Origin: Oceanobacillus piezotolerans
GTDB taxonomy: Bacteria; Bacillota; Bacilli; Bacillales; Amphibacillaceae
Length of the DNA stretch: 64,000 nt
NCBI RefSeq assembly: GCF_003665065.1
Contig: NZ_RCHR01000005.1
Location: forward strand, 62,001-126,000
Reading direction: 5' to 3'
Below the pieces are notes generated by a model, which did no database searches, had not been told where the DNA came from, and saw only the letters and a program-made list of their open reading frames with translations. How positions within the stretch are numbered: position 1 is the first letter of the stretch; every line of letters starts with the position of its first letter. Position numbers and translations under genes: made by a program. Positions 24,125-33,491 of the stretch are shown here, piece after piece.

Positions 24125-24958
24125 ATGAGTCTCTCATCTGAAAATAAAATGAATGTTAAACTGAACAATAAAGATATGGCGGTGAATAATATTAATTCAG
24201 AACATCGTGTAGTTTATGATACTAAAGACTTAAACTTGTGGTATTCCGATACTCATGCATTAAAAGACATCAACTTAGAAATAAATGAAAAAGAAGTAAC
24301 TGCCATTATCGGCCCCTCTGGTTGCGGAAAGTCAACTTATATTAAAACGTTAAATCGGATGGTTGAGCTTGTTCCTGGTGTTCGTACAACTGGTACCATT
24401 ACGTACAAAAATAAGAATATCTTAGATAAGTCATTTAAGGTGGAAGATCTTAGAACACAAGTAGGAATGGTATTCCAAAAGGCCAATCCATTTCCAAAAA
24501 GCATTTATGAAAACATTGCTTATGGTCCAAAAATCCATGGTATCCGCAATAAGAAAGTACTTGATGAGATCGTGGAAAAAAGTTTGCGTGGAGCGTATAT
24601 TTGGGATGAATTAAAAGATCGCTTAAACGAGAATGCTTATGGTCTTTCTGGTGGGCAGCAGCAACGTCTTTGTATCGCTCGCTGTTTAGCAATCCAACCA
24701 GATGTTATCTTAATGGATGAACCGACTTCTGCCCTTGATCCTAAATCAACTCTTAAGATTGAAGAGCTCGTTCAAGAATTGAAGAAGGAATTCTCTATTA
24801 TTATCGTGACACACAATATGCAGCAAGCTGCTCGTATTTCCGATAAAACGGCTTTCTTCTTGAATGGAGAAGTTGTGGAATTTGATGATACAAATACCAT
24901 CTTTACAAATCCTAATGATAGTCGTACGGAAGACTACATTTCAGGACGTTTTGGATAA
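24125..24958 (+). CDS. pstB: Phosphate ABC transporter ATP-binding protein PstB
   Basis: 277 residues with Walker [10 protein letters not shown] (63-71), signature [16 protein letters not shown], Walker [13 protein letters not shown] and H-loop VTHNM. The start is ATG 24125 behind TTAAGGAGTGGAAAA. There is a single pstB here, unlike Bacillus subtilis which has pstBA and pstBB. A strong terminator follows, so no phoU gene belongs to this operon within the window. Confidence 0.97.
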   Translation: MSLSSENKMNVKLNNKDMAVNNINSEHRVVYDTKDLNLWYSDTHALKDINLEINEKEVTAIIGPSGCGKSTYIKTLNRMVELVPGVRTTGTITYKNKNILDKSFKVEDLRTQVGMVFQKANPFPKSIYENIAYGPKIHGIRNKKVLDEIVEKSLRGAYIWDELKDRLNENAYGLSGGQQQRLCIARCLAIQPDVILMDEPTSALDPKSTLKIEELVQELKKEFSIIIVTHNMQQAARISDKTAFFLNGEVVEFDDTNTIFTNPNDSRTEDYISGRFG

Positions 24959-24964
24959 ATAATT

Positions 24965-25013
24965 AAAAAGGCTAATCTATTAGGGGAGATCCCCCTAATA
25001 GATTAGCCTTTTT
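24965..25013. terminator. Bidirectional terminator between pstB and the GtrA-like gene
   Basis: AAAAAGGCTAATCTATTAGG and its near-complete complement form a stem of about 20 bp around GGAGATCC, ending in TTTTT on either strand. Confidence 0.95.
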
Positions 25014-25030
25014 CAATTTATAAATAGTGC

Positions 25031-25564
25031 TTAATGAAATCGATTGGATTGGATTTTGGCTTTCTTCATAGAAGTATAGAACATTGGATGAGACCTTTTA
25101 AGTCTAATTTTCACTTTGAACTTACTACGGTTTTTACGGAACACAAAGTATCTCATGAAGAAAAAGCTTGCACCTGAAGAGATAATCATTGCAGCTCCTT
25201 TGGCAATGTTTTGTTCAGCAATAGCTGGTATTGGTGAGATGCCCAATAAGAAAGATCCTCCCACAAATACGATATTGCTTATCACTAGACTAGCAAGGGC
25301 TTGCAATACAAAAAAGAAAACTTCCTGCTTTTGTTTAGAGGACGTATTTTTAAACGTCCAGCTTGAATTCCAGAGATAGCTGTTAGCTACTGCAAGTGTA
25401 TAAGAGATAGTATTAAACAAGAGTAAATATAGGCTGTTTTCGGTTGGCCAGAATAATAACATTAAATTAAGGGAACCAATGTCAATAAGTGCATTTAAGC
25501 CTCCAATAAGGCTAAATTGCAATGCTTGAATAATAATTTCTCTGTTTTTAGAAAGTGGTGACAT
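25031..25564 (-). CDS. GtrA-like family membrane protein
   Basis: 177 residues from the ATG at 25564, which has TTAGGTGTTAACT upstream. Four hydrophobic helices lie in the first ~130 residues with the GtrA landmarks QFSLIGGLNALIDIG and NSYLWNSSWTFKN, then a basic tail (KIRLKRSH). GtrA/DPMS_TM proteins are thought to flip polyprenyl-linked sugars or assist membrane glycosyltransferases that decorate teichoic acids. No glycosyltransferase partner is adjacent. Confidence 0.85.
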   Translation of the reverse strand: MSPLSKNREIIIQALQFSLIGGLNALIDIGSLNLMLLFWPTENSLYLLLFNTISYTLAVANSYLWNSSWTFKNTSSKQKQEVFFFVLQALASLVISNIVFVGGSFLLGISPIPAIAEQNIAKGAAMIISSGASFFFMRYFVFRKNRSKFKVKIRLKRSHPMFYTSMKKAKIQSNRFH

Positions 25565-25850
25565 AGTTAACACCTAATTCGATAAGATTTGGAATGATTT
25601 ATACAACGTTAGGAAATTATTAATTATCTCCTAATTATAAGATAATGACCGACTTAGAGTTTTTTCTTTTTTTAAAAGGGAATAAAGTAAAGGTGGGATT
25701 AACGGTTTAAATATTTTCATTAATGATAATTCAACTTGATCTCACTTTATTTTAGCATAGAACATTTATAATACCAAGCTACTAAAAGTTACCCTAATAC
25801 AAATAATTTATGCTATTTAGGGTAATAATACACACAAACTAACTTGTAAA
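25565..25850. other. Intergenic region between the GtrA-like gene and the riboswitch
   Basis: Nearly 290 bp with no reading frame of merit. AATAAAGT near 25681 and ACTTTATT near 25743 are complementary, with a long partly paired interior, so a weak extended hairpin is possible. Nothing else is recognised. Confidence 0.35.
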
Positions 25851-25879
25851 ATGACAGGAAATTATGGGCGTGATATACT
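25851..25879 (+). promoter_or_regulatory. SigA promoter for the riboswitch transcript
   Basis: ATGACA (25851-25856), a 17-bp spacer and TATACT (25874-25879) preceded by TG, making an extended -10 (TGATATACT). Transcription should start near 25886, about 25 bases before the conserved riboswitch core. Confidence 0.65.
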
Positions 25880-25910
25880 ATTTGTAGAATATAACCATTG
25901 ACAAATAGTC

Positions 25911-26045
25911 AAAGGGGAGTAGCGTTGGAGTTGGAACCAATTCCAAAATAAAGTCGTCACTACATGGTTTCTATAACCATCGGCTTTATTGGCAGCTAGT
26001 TTGCTAAGCGAGACCTTTGCCCATTGGGGCAGAGGTCTCGCTTTT
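25911..26045 (+). ncRNA. yybP-ykoY manganese riboswitch with terminator
   Basis: The conserved core words of the yybP-ykoY class appear in order: AAAGGGGAGTAGCGTTGG (25911-25928), AAAGTCGTCACTACATGG, then CCATCGGCTTTATTGGC and GCTAAGCGAGACCTTTGCCC. The last element doubles as the left arm of a strong terminator (26008-26045; GCGAGACCTTTGCCC with GGGCAGAGGTCTCGC and TTTTT). This class senses Mn2+ and allows readthrough when the metal is high. It controls the P-type ATPase that begins at 26124. Confidence 0.93.
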
Positions 26046-26123
26046 TGCTTTAATAACTGAATATCCACAAGCGCCAGTCAGAATTAATTTCAAAAGAGAA
26101 TGAAGTCTGGAAGGAGAGGGATT

Positions 26124-28766
26124 ATGGAATTTTACCGTAAGGATGCAGAAGATGTATTAAAAACAATCGAATCCACAGAGAACGGGTTGACGAAAGAGGA
26201 AGTAAATAAAAGACTAGAGGAATATAGATATAATGAAATTAAGGATAAAGAAAAGGTCCCAACATGGAAGCTTTTTCTAGAAACATTTAAAGATCCAATG
26301 GTTATTGTCTTATTAATTGCTGCGGGTGTTCAGTTATTACTAGGAGAAATTGTAGAATCCATTATTATTTTTATTGTTCTTTTATTAAATTCCATTATAA
26401 GTGTTGTCCAAACAAAAAAAGCAGAAAGCTCATTGGATGCTTTACGAGATATGTCTGCACCTGAAGCAAAGGTCATACGTAATGGGGACAAGCAAACGAT
26501 CCCCGCTCGAGAATTAGTCCCGGGTGATATCGTTTTGCTAGAAGCGGGTGATTATGTACCTGCAGATGGTCGAATATTAGAAAGTGGTTCTTTGAAAGTA
26601 AATGAAGGTATGCTTACAGGGGAATCCGAAGCAGTAGAAAAATCTACTGATAAGATTTCAGAGGAGTCGGCATTAGGAGACCGATTCAATATGGTCTTTA
26701 GCAGCTCTCTTGTTGTGTATGGCCGCGGTACATTTGTCGTTACAGGTACAGCGGAGAGTACGGAAATCGGGAAGATTGCCAACTTAATTTCTACCGCTGA
26801 AGAGAAACAAACTCCTCTGCAACGAAAACTTGACGCGTTTAGTAAGAAGCTAGGTATAGTGATCTTACTACTATGTATTTTAATATTTGCCATTCAAGCG
26901 GGGCGTATTTGGTTTGGAGATGCTAATGTTGACACAGGTACAGCGATCTTAGAAGCACTGATGTTCTCTGTAGCAGTAGCAGTAGCGGCAATTCCAGAGG
27001 CTTTGTCTTCTATCGTTACGATAGTTCTATCAGTAGGTACCAATAAAATGGCGAGACAGAATGCCATTATTCGTAAGCTCCCTGCCGTAGAAACGCTTGG
27101 TTCGGCAAGTGTTATATGTACTGATAAAACAGGTACATTAACGCAAAACAAAATGACAGTAACCGATCAATTTATCCCTGGTGATCAAAGTGGCGATTTA
27201 CCTGATAACCCAGAGGATTGGAAGGAAGCACAAAAGCTTTTAGTAAATATAGCTGTTCTGTGTAATGATTCTTACATTAATAATGAGGGGAAAGAGGTTG
27301 GGGATCCTACTGAGGTTGCATTAATCAACTATGCCAACAATAACAATAAAGATTATAACGAAATCCGAAATACCTATAAGCGAGAAGCGGAATTACCATT
27401 CGATTCTGATCGAAAGCTGATGTCAACTGTTCATACAATGAATGGGGAACGATTAATGCTGACAAAAGGCGGGCCTGACGTCATGTTCAACCGTGCAAGT
27501 TATGTTTATTGGGATGGCAAGGAAGAAGAGATGTCAGATGAGCTTCTTCAATTATTTGAACAGGCGAATGAAGATTTCTCCAATCAAGCATTGCGGGTAC
27601 TTGCGTATGGATATAAACGACTGCCTGAAGGGAAAGACCAAGTAAGTGAAGAGGATGAGCATGACCTTGTACTAGTTGGTCTAACGGCTATGATTGACCC
27701 TCCACGTGAAGAGGTTTATGCCTCGATTGAGGAAGCCAAGAAGGCTGGCGTTCGGACGATTATGATTACAGGTGATCATAAAACAACCGCACAAGCGATT
27801 GGCCGCGATATTGGTCTAATGGGAGAAGACGATATTGCCTTAACAGGGAAAGAATTAGATGCTTTAACAGATGAAGAGCTTGATAAGAAATTAGAGAAAA
27901 TCTCCGTATATGCGCGTGTTTCACCGGAAAATAAGATACGTATTGTTCGCGCTTGGCAACGTAAAGGCAAGGTTTCAGCGATGACCGGAGATGGTGTCAA
28001 TGATGCGCCAGCTTTGAAGCAAGCAGATATTGGAGTAGCGATGGGCAGTGGAACAGATGTCGCTAAGGATTCTTCTGCAATGATTTTAACCGATGATAAC
28101 TTTGTATCCATCGTGAATGCAGTTGGAGTTGGCCGAACCGTATATGACAATATTAAAAAAGCAATCAGTTATTTATTTGCTGGTAACCTAGGTGCAATTA
28201 TTGCTATTCTTTATGCGGTCATCTTTGCTTTGCCAAATCCATTTACAGCAATACAGTTACTGTTTATTAACCTTGTAAATGATTCTCTTCCAGCCATTGC
28301 TTTAGGAATGGAAAAACGGGAGCCTGATGTAATGAACAGAAAACCACGTAAGGTGGATGAAGGGCTATTTGCAGGTGGAACCATGTCAGCGATCATTACA
28401 CGTGGTGTGTTAATTGGTATTGCTGTAATCATTTCCATGTATATTGGCTTTAGTCAGTCTGCAGAAATGGGAGTTGCAATGGCATTTACAACGCTTATTC
28501 TATCTAGAACATTACAAACCTTTGCAGCGCGTTCCAATACACAAACAGCCTTTGGTGCAGGCTTCTTTGAAAATAAATATGTAATTGGCGCAGTGCTGTT
28601 TGGTTTTCTGTTATATGGATTGACGGTGCTTCCGTTTGCAAGAGATATATTTAACATCCCGCCAGAGTTTGGCTGGAATGAATGGCTGATTGCAACTGCA
28701 CTTGCATTTGCAGCGGTTATCTTAATGGAAGTCATTAAGCTTATACGTGTTAAGATTGCAAAATAA
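26124..28766 (+). CDS. Cation-transporting P-type ATPase (Ca2+/Mn2+ exporter type)
   Basis: 880 residues from ATG 26124 behind GGAAGGAGAGGGATT; an upstream frame extension to 26100 is rejected. All P2-type landmarks are present: N-terminal cation_ATPase_N, TGES actuator loop (165-168), helix-4 motif AAIPEALSSIV (about 289-299), phosphorylation site DKTGTLT (D334), and hinge TGDGVNDAPALKQ. The helix-4 motif reads PEALS in place of the PEGLP of classic Ca2+ pumps. The manganese riboswitch upstream argues that Mn2+ export is a main task, as known for some firmicute relatives in this clade. A hairpin follows at 28778. Confidence 0.92.
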   Translation: MEFYRKDAEDVLKTIESTENGLTKEEVNKRLEEYRYNEIKDKEKVPTWKLFLETFKDPMVIVLLIAAGVQLLLGEIVESIIIFIVLLLNSIISVVQTKKAESSLDALRDMSAPEAKVIRNGDKQTIPARELVPGDIVLLEAGDYVPADGRILESGSLKVNEGMLTGESEAVEKSTDKISEESALGDRFNMVFSSSLVVYGRGTFVVTGTAESTEIGKIANLISTAEEKQTPLQRKLDAFSKKLGIVILLLCILIFAIQAGRIWFGDANVDTGTAILEALMFSVAVAVAAIPEALSSIVTIVLSVGTNKMARQNAIIRKLPAVETLGSASVICTDKTGTLTQNKMTVTDQFIPGDQSGDLPDNPEDWKEAQKLLVNIAVLCNDSYINNEGKEVGDPTEVALINYANNNNKDYNEIRNTYKREAELPFDSDRKLMSTVHTMNGERLMLTKGGPDVMFNRASYVYWDGKEEEMSDELLQLFEQANEDFSNQALRVLAYGYKRLPEGKDQVSEEDEHDLVLVGLTAMIDPPREEVYASIEEAKKAGVRTIMITGDHKTTAQAIGRDIGLMGEDDIALTGKELDALTDEELDKKLEKISVYARVSPENKIRIVRAWQRKGKVSAMTGDGVNDAPALKQADIGVAMGSGTDVAKDSSAMILTDDNFVSIVNAVGVGRTVYDNIKKAISYLFAGNLGAIIAILYAVIFALPNPFTAIQLLFINLVNDSLPAIALGMEKREPDVMNRKPRKVDEGLFAGGTMSAIITRGVLIGIAVIISMYIGFSQSAEMGVAMAFTTLILSRTLQTFAARSNTQTAFGAGFFENKYVIGAVLFGFLLYGLTVLPFARDIFNIPPEFGWNEWLIATALAFAAVILMEVIKLIRVKIAK

Positions 28767-28777
28767 GTTATTAAATG

Positions 28778-28811
28778 CTTAACCCTGTCTTGAAATGAAG
28801 ACAGGGTTAAG
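28778..28811 (+). terminator. Hairpin after the P-type ATPase gene
   Basis: CTTAACCCTGTCTT and AAGACAGGGTTAAG pair perfectly. The T-run is poor, so termination may be incomplete. Confidence 0.7.
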
Positions 28812-28900
28812 TTGCGTTAATTTTGAAAGCAAATATTTTGAAAAATATATTAACATTTGAAACAATAACACTAACTCCAAAAAAGAAAGGATAGATAGAC

Positions 28901-29548
28901 GTGAATGTATTTTTAATTGGCGCAAATGGTCAGGTTGGAAAGCATATCGTACGTATCCTAAAAGAGAGTAAAGAGCACACGTTAAAAGCAATGGTCCGTT
29001 CAGAGGAACAAGCAGCTTCACTAAAAGAAGACGGGGTTACTGCAGTAGTTGCAAACCTAGAGGGAAGTGTGGATGAGTTAGCCACTGCAATGGAAGGCAG
29101 TGATGCTGTTGTTTTCTCTGCAGGTTCAGGCGGAAAGACAGGCCCAGACAAGACCCTGCTAGTTGATTTAGATGGAGCGGTTAAATCAATGGAGGCTGCA
29201 CAAAAGGCTGGTATCGAGCGTTATGTAATGGTAAGTGCACATCAAGCGCATAACCGGGATAGCTGGAAGGATAGCCCAATTAAGCCTTACATGGTAGCTA
29301 AGCATTACGCAGATAAAATACTCGTTGAAAGTGGTTTGAATTATACGATTGTGCGTCCAGGTGGACTGGAGAATGATCCTGGCACAGGTAAAGTTAAAGC
29401 CTCCGAGAATCTAGAAAGAGGCAATATTCCCCGTGAAGATGTCGCAAGAACGGTAGTTACCTCATTAGCGGAAGAGAACGCGTATCGTCGCTCATTCGAC
29501 TTAATAGCTGGTGAGCTTGAAATAGCAGATGCATTAAAACAAATATAA
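28901..29548 (+). CDS. NAD(P)-binding SDR-type protein (YhfK-like)
   Basis: 215 residues of an atypical short-chain dehydrogenase. The N-terminal Rossmann motif is VFLIGANGQVGKHIV, VVFSAGSGGKTGPDKT follows near residue 70, and YMVAKHYADKILVESGLNYT carries the YxxxK pair. It belongs to the NAD(P)H-binding group that includes Bacillus subtilis YhfK; the substrate is unknown. It starts with GTG 28901 behind AAAGGATAGATAGAC and ends at a strong terminator. Confidence 0.85.
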   Translation: MNVFLIGANGQVGKHIVRILKESKEHTLKAMVRSEEQAASLKEDGVTAVVANLEGSVDELATAMEGSDAVVFSAGSGGKTGPDKTLLVDLDGAVKSMEAAQKAGIERYVMVSAHQAHNRDSWKDSPIKPYMVAKHYADKILVESGLNYTIVRPGGLENDPGTGKVKASENLERGNIPREDVARTVVTSLAEENAYRRSFDLIAGELEIADALKQI

Positions 29549-29552
29549 TGAG

Positions 29553-29585
29553 AAGGTGGATGCAAAAGGAGGCATCCACCTTTTT
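29553..29585 (+). terminator. Rho-independent terminator of the SDR gene
   Basis: AAGGTGGATGC and GCATCCACCTT pair across AAAAGGAG and are followed by T5. Confidence 0.93.
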
Positions 29586-29709
29586 GATTTAACTTTTTGA
29601 AAAGGTGTGAACAAGATAAAACAAGGATGGATCAACTAGGGATTGAAAATAAAAATAGCAGATGGATTTCATCGAATGAAGAATTGTTGCTGGTAGAACA
29701 AAAACCAAG

Positions 29710-30165
29710 GGAAAAGTCCTTCATAAAGGTGATGAAGGACAAAACAAGGCAGAAAACTAAAGGAAAAGTCCTTCATAAAGGTGATGAAGGACAAAGCAAG
29801 GCAGAAAACCAAAGGAAAAGTCCTTCATAAAGGTGATGAAGGCCAAAACGAAGCAAAAATCCAAAGGAAAAGTCCTTCATAGAGGCGATGAAGGACAAAA
29901 CAAGGCAGAAACCCAAAGGAAAAGTCCTTCATAAAGGTGATGAAGGACAAAACAAGGCAGAAAACCAAAGGAAAAGTCCTTCATAAAGGTGATGAAGGCC
30001 AAAACGAAGCAAAAATCCAAAGGAAAAGTCCTTCATAGAGGCGATGAAGGACAAAACAAGGCAGAAACCCAAAGGAAAAGTCCTTCATAAAGGCGATGAA
30101 GGACAAAACAAGGCAAATAACCAAAAGAAAAGTTTTTCATAAAGGTGATGAAAGGCAGAACTAAG
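29710..30165. repeat. 52-bp satellite array 1 (about nine units)
   Basis: The word AGTCCTTCAT recurs at 29715, 29767, 29819, 29871, 29923, 29975, 30027 and 30079 (diverged at 30131), exactly 52 bp apart every time with no insertion or deletion. Each unit has a hairpin, GTCCTTCAT-N7-ATGAAGGAC in the best copies, followed by a purine-rich arm (ACAAAACAAGGCAGAAAACC). Units 2-3-4 and 5-6-7 carry the same variants, a higher-order repeat of 156 bp. It fills most of the 29586-30290 gap; a 77-residue open frame crossing it is rejected as a gene. Confidence 0.95.
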
Positions 30166-30289
30166 CAAAAACCCTCTTCATATTTATATTATGTGGTTTT
30201 CATGTAGATGGTGGAGCATGAATCCGCTAGCCATTCAGGTTTTCTAAGTAAAGAATAAAGAACTTATTAATAAAAGTATAAAAAACCAC

Positions 30290-30324
30290 TTGCATTATTA
30301 TACAATATGATGCATAATAATTCA
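30290..30324 (+). promoter_or_regulatory. argG promoter with two ARG boxes
   Basis: TGCATTATTATACA (30291-30304) and TGCATAATAATTCA (30311-30324) both fit the ArgR/AhrC box (TGAATWWWWATTCA) with one or two mismatches, and are centred 20 bp apart, two helical turns. They overlap a promoter, TTGCAT (30290-30295), 17 bp, CATAAT (30313-30318). Arginine-bound AhrC should repress argGH here. Confidence 0.8.
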
Positions 30325-30358
30325 TTAATAGCACATATACGGAGAGGGGATATTTATC

Positions 30359-31612
30359 GTGAAGGAGAAAATTGTATTAGCTTATTCTGGAGGACTTGAT
30401 ACTTCTGTAGCAATTAAATGGTTACAGGATAAATATAATTACGATGTTATTGCTGTGGCACTTGATGTGGGTGAAGGTAAGGACCTTGAATTTGTGAAAA
30501 AGAAAGCGATAGATGTAGGTGCGATTAAATCGTATGTAGTGGATGCGAAAAACTTATTTGCAGAGGATTATGTTCTACCAGCTTTAAAGGCGAATCTGCT
30601 ATATGAAGGGAAATACCCGTTAATTTCTGCACTCTCTCGTCCCTTAATCGCGAAAATTCTTGTGGATATTGCGGAAAAAGAAGGTGCGGTTGCTGTAGCA
30701 CATGGTTGTACAGGAAAAGGAAATGACCAGGTACGTTTCGATGTTTCCTTTACTGCTTTGAATCCTAAACTTGAAATTGTAGCCCCTGTTCGTGAGTGGG
30801 CAATGTCTCGAGAAGAAGAGATTGCTTATGCACAGGAGAATGGAATTCCAATTCCAATAGATTTAGATAATCCATTTAGTATTGATCAAAACCTTTGGGG
30901 ACGCAGTAATGAATGTGGAGTTCTAGAGGATCCTTGGGTAGAGGCGCCAAAGGAAGCCTATGAATTAACAGTAGATCCGATAGATGCGCCAAACGAACCG
31001 CAAACAATTCAAATTACATTTGATCAAGGGAAACCAGTTTCTATTGATGGCAAAGCATTACCATTAGACGAACTTATTCTGGAACTCAATCAAATAGCTG
31101 GTAAACATGGTGTTGGTCGTATTGACCATGTGGAAAATCGTTTAGTTGGAATCAAATCACGTGAAATTTACGAAGCACCAGCTGGATTAACATTAATTGC
31201 TGCACACCAAGAACTAGAAGCATTAACTTTGCCTAGAGAAGTTGCGGAATTCAAACCAATTGTAGAGCAAAAATTCGCACAGGCTGTCTATTATGGACAA
31301 TGGTACTCACCATTAACAGAAGCATTACAAGCTTTTATTGAAAAAACACAGGAATTCGTATCCGGAACAGTTAAAGTGAAGCTGTATAAAGGGCATGCCC
31401 AAGTGGTCGGCCGTGAATCTGCTCATTCTCTATATGATTTTGATTTAGCAACATACAATAAAGATGATGCATTTGACCATGAGGCAGCGCTTGGCTTTAT
31501 CAAGCTATGGGGCTTACCGACAAAAGTGCATGCAGCAGTCAACCATGCTTTTTCTAAAGATAAATCAATGGATAAAGTAAAAATAGATGTAAAAGAGGCT
31601 GTGAAACCGTGA
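30359..31612 (+). CDS. argG: Argininosuccinate synthase
   Basis: 417 residues; the family is usually about 400. It joins citrulline and aspartate with ATP. The P-loop-like [15 protein letters not shown] (residues 8-22) and the [12 protein letters not shown] motif (about 117-128) are intact, as is [19 protein letters not shown]. It starts with GTG 30359 behind GGAGAGGGGATATTTATC. Its stop overlaps the argH start by four bases (GTGA), so the two genes form an operon. Confidence 0.97.
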   Translation: MKEKIVLAYSGGLDTSVAIKWLQDKYNYDVIAVALDVGEGKDLEFVKKKAIDVGAIKSYVVDAKNLFAEDYVLPALKANLLYEGKYPLISALSRPLIAKILVDIAEKEGAVAVAHGCTGKGNDQVRFDVSFTALNPKLEIVAPVREWAMSREEEIAYAQENGIPIPIDLDNPFSIDQNLWGRSNECGVLEDPWVEAPKEAYELTVDPIDAPNEPQTIQITFDQGKPVSIDGKALPLDELILELNQIAGKHGVGRIDHVENRLVGIKSREIYEAPAGLTLIAAHQELEALTLPREVAEFKPIVEQKFAQAVYYGQWYSPLTEALQAFIEKTQEFVSGTVKVKLYKGHAQVVGRESAHSLYDFDLATYNKDDAFDHEAALGFIKLWGLPTKVHAAVNHAFSKDKSMDKVKIDVKEAVKP

Positions 31613-33030
31613 AATTATGGGGCGGACGTTTTACAAAACCTACCAACGAATTAGTAGATGAATATACTGCGTCTATCTTTTTTGATAAAAAACTAGCAAA
31701 ATATGATATTCAAGGCAGTCTTGCCCATGTAGCGATGCTCAAAGAATGTGAGATTATTCCCGCAGAGGATGCAGATTTAATTGCAGAAGGCTTAAAAAAG
31801 GTAGCAGCAAAAATAGAAAGTGGAGTCGCCGAGCTCTCTGCTGAAAATGAAGATATTCATATGAATGTAGAAAAGCTGCTTATCGAGGAAATAGGCCCTG
31901 TTGGAGGGAAGCTTCATACTGGGCGAAGCAGGAATGACCAGGTAGCACTTGATATGCGTCTGTATTTAAGGGAGGCATTAGTTGATTTAATGGATCTCCT
32001 TGTCAAGCTGCAGGAATCCTTGACCAATCAAGCAAAGCAAAATCTAGATACGGTTATGCCCGGCTATACGCACCTGCAGCGCGCACAGCCAGTGCTATTT
32101 GGACACCATATGATGGCATATGCTTTCATGTTCCAACGTGATATCGAGAGATTGATCGATAGTTATAAGCGAGTGAATAAATCTCCACTTGGTGCAGGAG
32201 CGCTAGCTGGTACTACTTTTCCAATTGATCGGATGTATGTTGCGGAAAGATTAGGTTTCGATGGCATTTGTGAGAATAGCTTAGATGCAGTAAGTGACAG
32301 GGACTTTGTGGTAGAATTTCTAGCGAATGCCTCCCTTGTTTCAACCCATCTGTCACGACTATGTGAGGAAATTGTACAGTGGTCCAGTGCTGAATTCAAT
32401 TTCATTGAATTAGATGACGCTTTTTCAACTGGCTCAAGCATGATGCCACAAAAGAAGAACCCGGATGTTGCGGAGCTTGTTCGCGGGAAAACAGGTCGAG
32501 TATACGGGCATTTAATAGGAATGTTAACAACATTAAAAGGACTACCGCTTGCATATAATAAAGATATGCAGGAAGACAAAGAAGGTATGTTTGATACCGT
32601 TGAAACGCTGAAGGGGGCATTAGCACTATTTGCTCCAATGATGGAAACAATGGAAGTTAAAAAGGAAAGTATGTACAATGCGGTACGCCAGGATTTCTCA
32701 AATGCTACTGATCTAGCAGATTATCTGGTAGAGAAGGGAATGCCATTTAGAGAGTCCCACGCTGTGGTTGGTCAAGCAGTATTATACTGCATTAACCATA
32801 ACAAATATCTGCTGGATATGTCTTTAGAAGAATTCCAGACTTTCTCTAACTTGGTGGAAGAAGATATCTTCGCCAAGCTAACACCAGAAACTGTTGTGAA
32901 CGCTCGAAATGTTGCCGGAGGAACAGCTAAAAATCGTGTGGAGGAACAAATAGATACGATTACAAATTTATTGAATGATAGTAAGTTGTGGATCACAAAT
33001 CAGGTACAAATCCTAAATAATATATCTTGA
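31609..33030 (+). CDS. argH: Argininosuccinate lyase
   Basis: 473 residues of the fumarase/aspartase superfamily. It splits argininosuccinate to arginine and fumarate, the last step of arginine synthesis. The superfamily signature [27 protein letters not shown] and the catalytic-histidine motif [11 protein letters not shown] are present. The start is GTG 31609 inside the end of argG. A terminator follows at 33035. Confidence 0.97.
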   Translation: MKLWGGRFTKPTNELVDEYTASIFFDKKLAKYDIQGSLAHVAMLKECEIIPAEDADLIAEGLKKVAAKIESGVAELSAENEDIHMNVEKLLIEEIGPVGGKLHTGRSRNDQVALDMRLYLREALVDLMDLLVKLQESLTNQAKQNLDTVMPGYTHLQRAQPVLFGHHMMAYAFMFQRDIERLIDSYKRVNKSPLGAGALAGTTFPIDRMYVAERLGFDGICENSLDAVSDRDFVVEFLANASLVSTHLSRLCEEIVQWSSAEFNFIELDDAFSTGSSMMPQKKNPDVAELVRGKTGRVYGHLIGMLTTLKGLPLAYNKDMQEDKEGMFDTVETLKGALALFAPMMETMEVKKESMYNAVRQDFSNATDLADYLVEKGMPFRESHAVVGQAVLYCINHNKYLLDMSLEEFQTFSNLVEEDIFAKLTPETVVNARNVAGGTAKNRVEEQIDTITNLLNDSKLWITNQVQILNNIS

Positions 33031-33034
33031 CGTG

Positions 33035-33069
33035 AAAAAGCTCTTGGAAGTCCAAGAGCTTTATTTTTT
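33035..33069 (+). terminator. Rho-independent terminator of argGH
   Basis: AAAAGCTCTTGGA and TCCAAGAGCTTT pair tightly and are followed by a T-rich tract. Confidence 0.92.
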
Positions 33070-33444
33070 CTTTTATAATTAGGAGATGTCTTTATGGGGT
33101 ATTTCGATTCAATGAACTGGAAGGAATTCATTCCATTAAAAAGAGAATTAATTTTATTCATCTGCTAGCAAAAAACGCGGAAAGTAACACATAATCAACG
33201 TTGTGTCTTATGTATTGTATAGTCATCCGCTTAACAAACAATGAAGGTAATTAAATCAAATAAAAGTAATCTAAACAATGAATCTTATTAAAAGAACCAA
33301 AACATTGCCACTACTAGACAGATGCTTAACTTTTTAAGAAAGTCCATGGGTTAGATACCTCCATCTTTTAATATTAGGAAGAAGTTCTAACTCTAGCATA
33401 ATAAAGAATATTGAATTTAGTATAAAAGCAGTGTAAAGATTAAG
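33070..33444. other. Intergenic region between argH and the NADH dehydrogenase gene
   Basis: About 375 bp. The only candidate is a 24-residue frame at 33094-33168 (MGYFDSMNWKEFIPLKREL then LILFIC) with AGGAG eight bases upstream of its ATG. It has a fair start site but no support from a family, and may be a decayed gene. The remainder shows nothing I can name. Confidence 0.3.
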
Positions 33445-33480
33445 TAAAAAAGGAATCAGATTGATTCTGACTCCTTTTTT
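33445..33480 (-). terminator. Terminator of the NADH dehydrogenase-like gene
   Basis: AAAAAAGGA.TCAGA pairs with TCTGA.TCCTTTTTT; on the minus strand this follows the stop codon at 33492 and ends in T-rich sequence. Confidence 0.75.
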
Positions 33481-33491
33481 CACGTTCTATA

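Noticed and set aside
25898-25903. TTGACA just before the riboswitch as the -35 box of its promoter
   Set aside because: Its -10 would fall inside the conserved aptamer core; the extended -10 at 25874 with ATGACA at 25851 starts the transcript ahead of the aptamer.
29597-29830. 77-residue open frame running into satellite array 1
   Set aside because: The 52-bp period is not a multiple of three, so the frame changes with each unit; no good start site.
29710-30165. CRISPR array
   Set aside because: The whole 52-bp unit is repeated; there are no unique spacers between repeats and no cas genes in the window. The same applies to 40555-40990.
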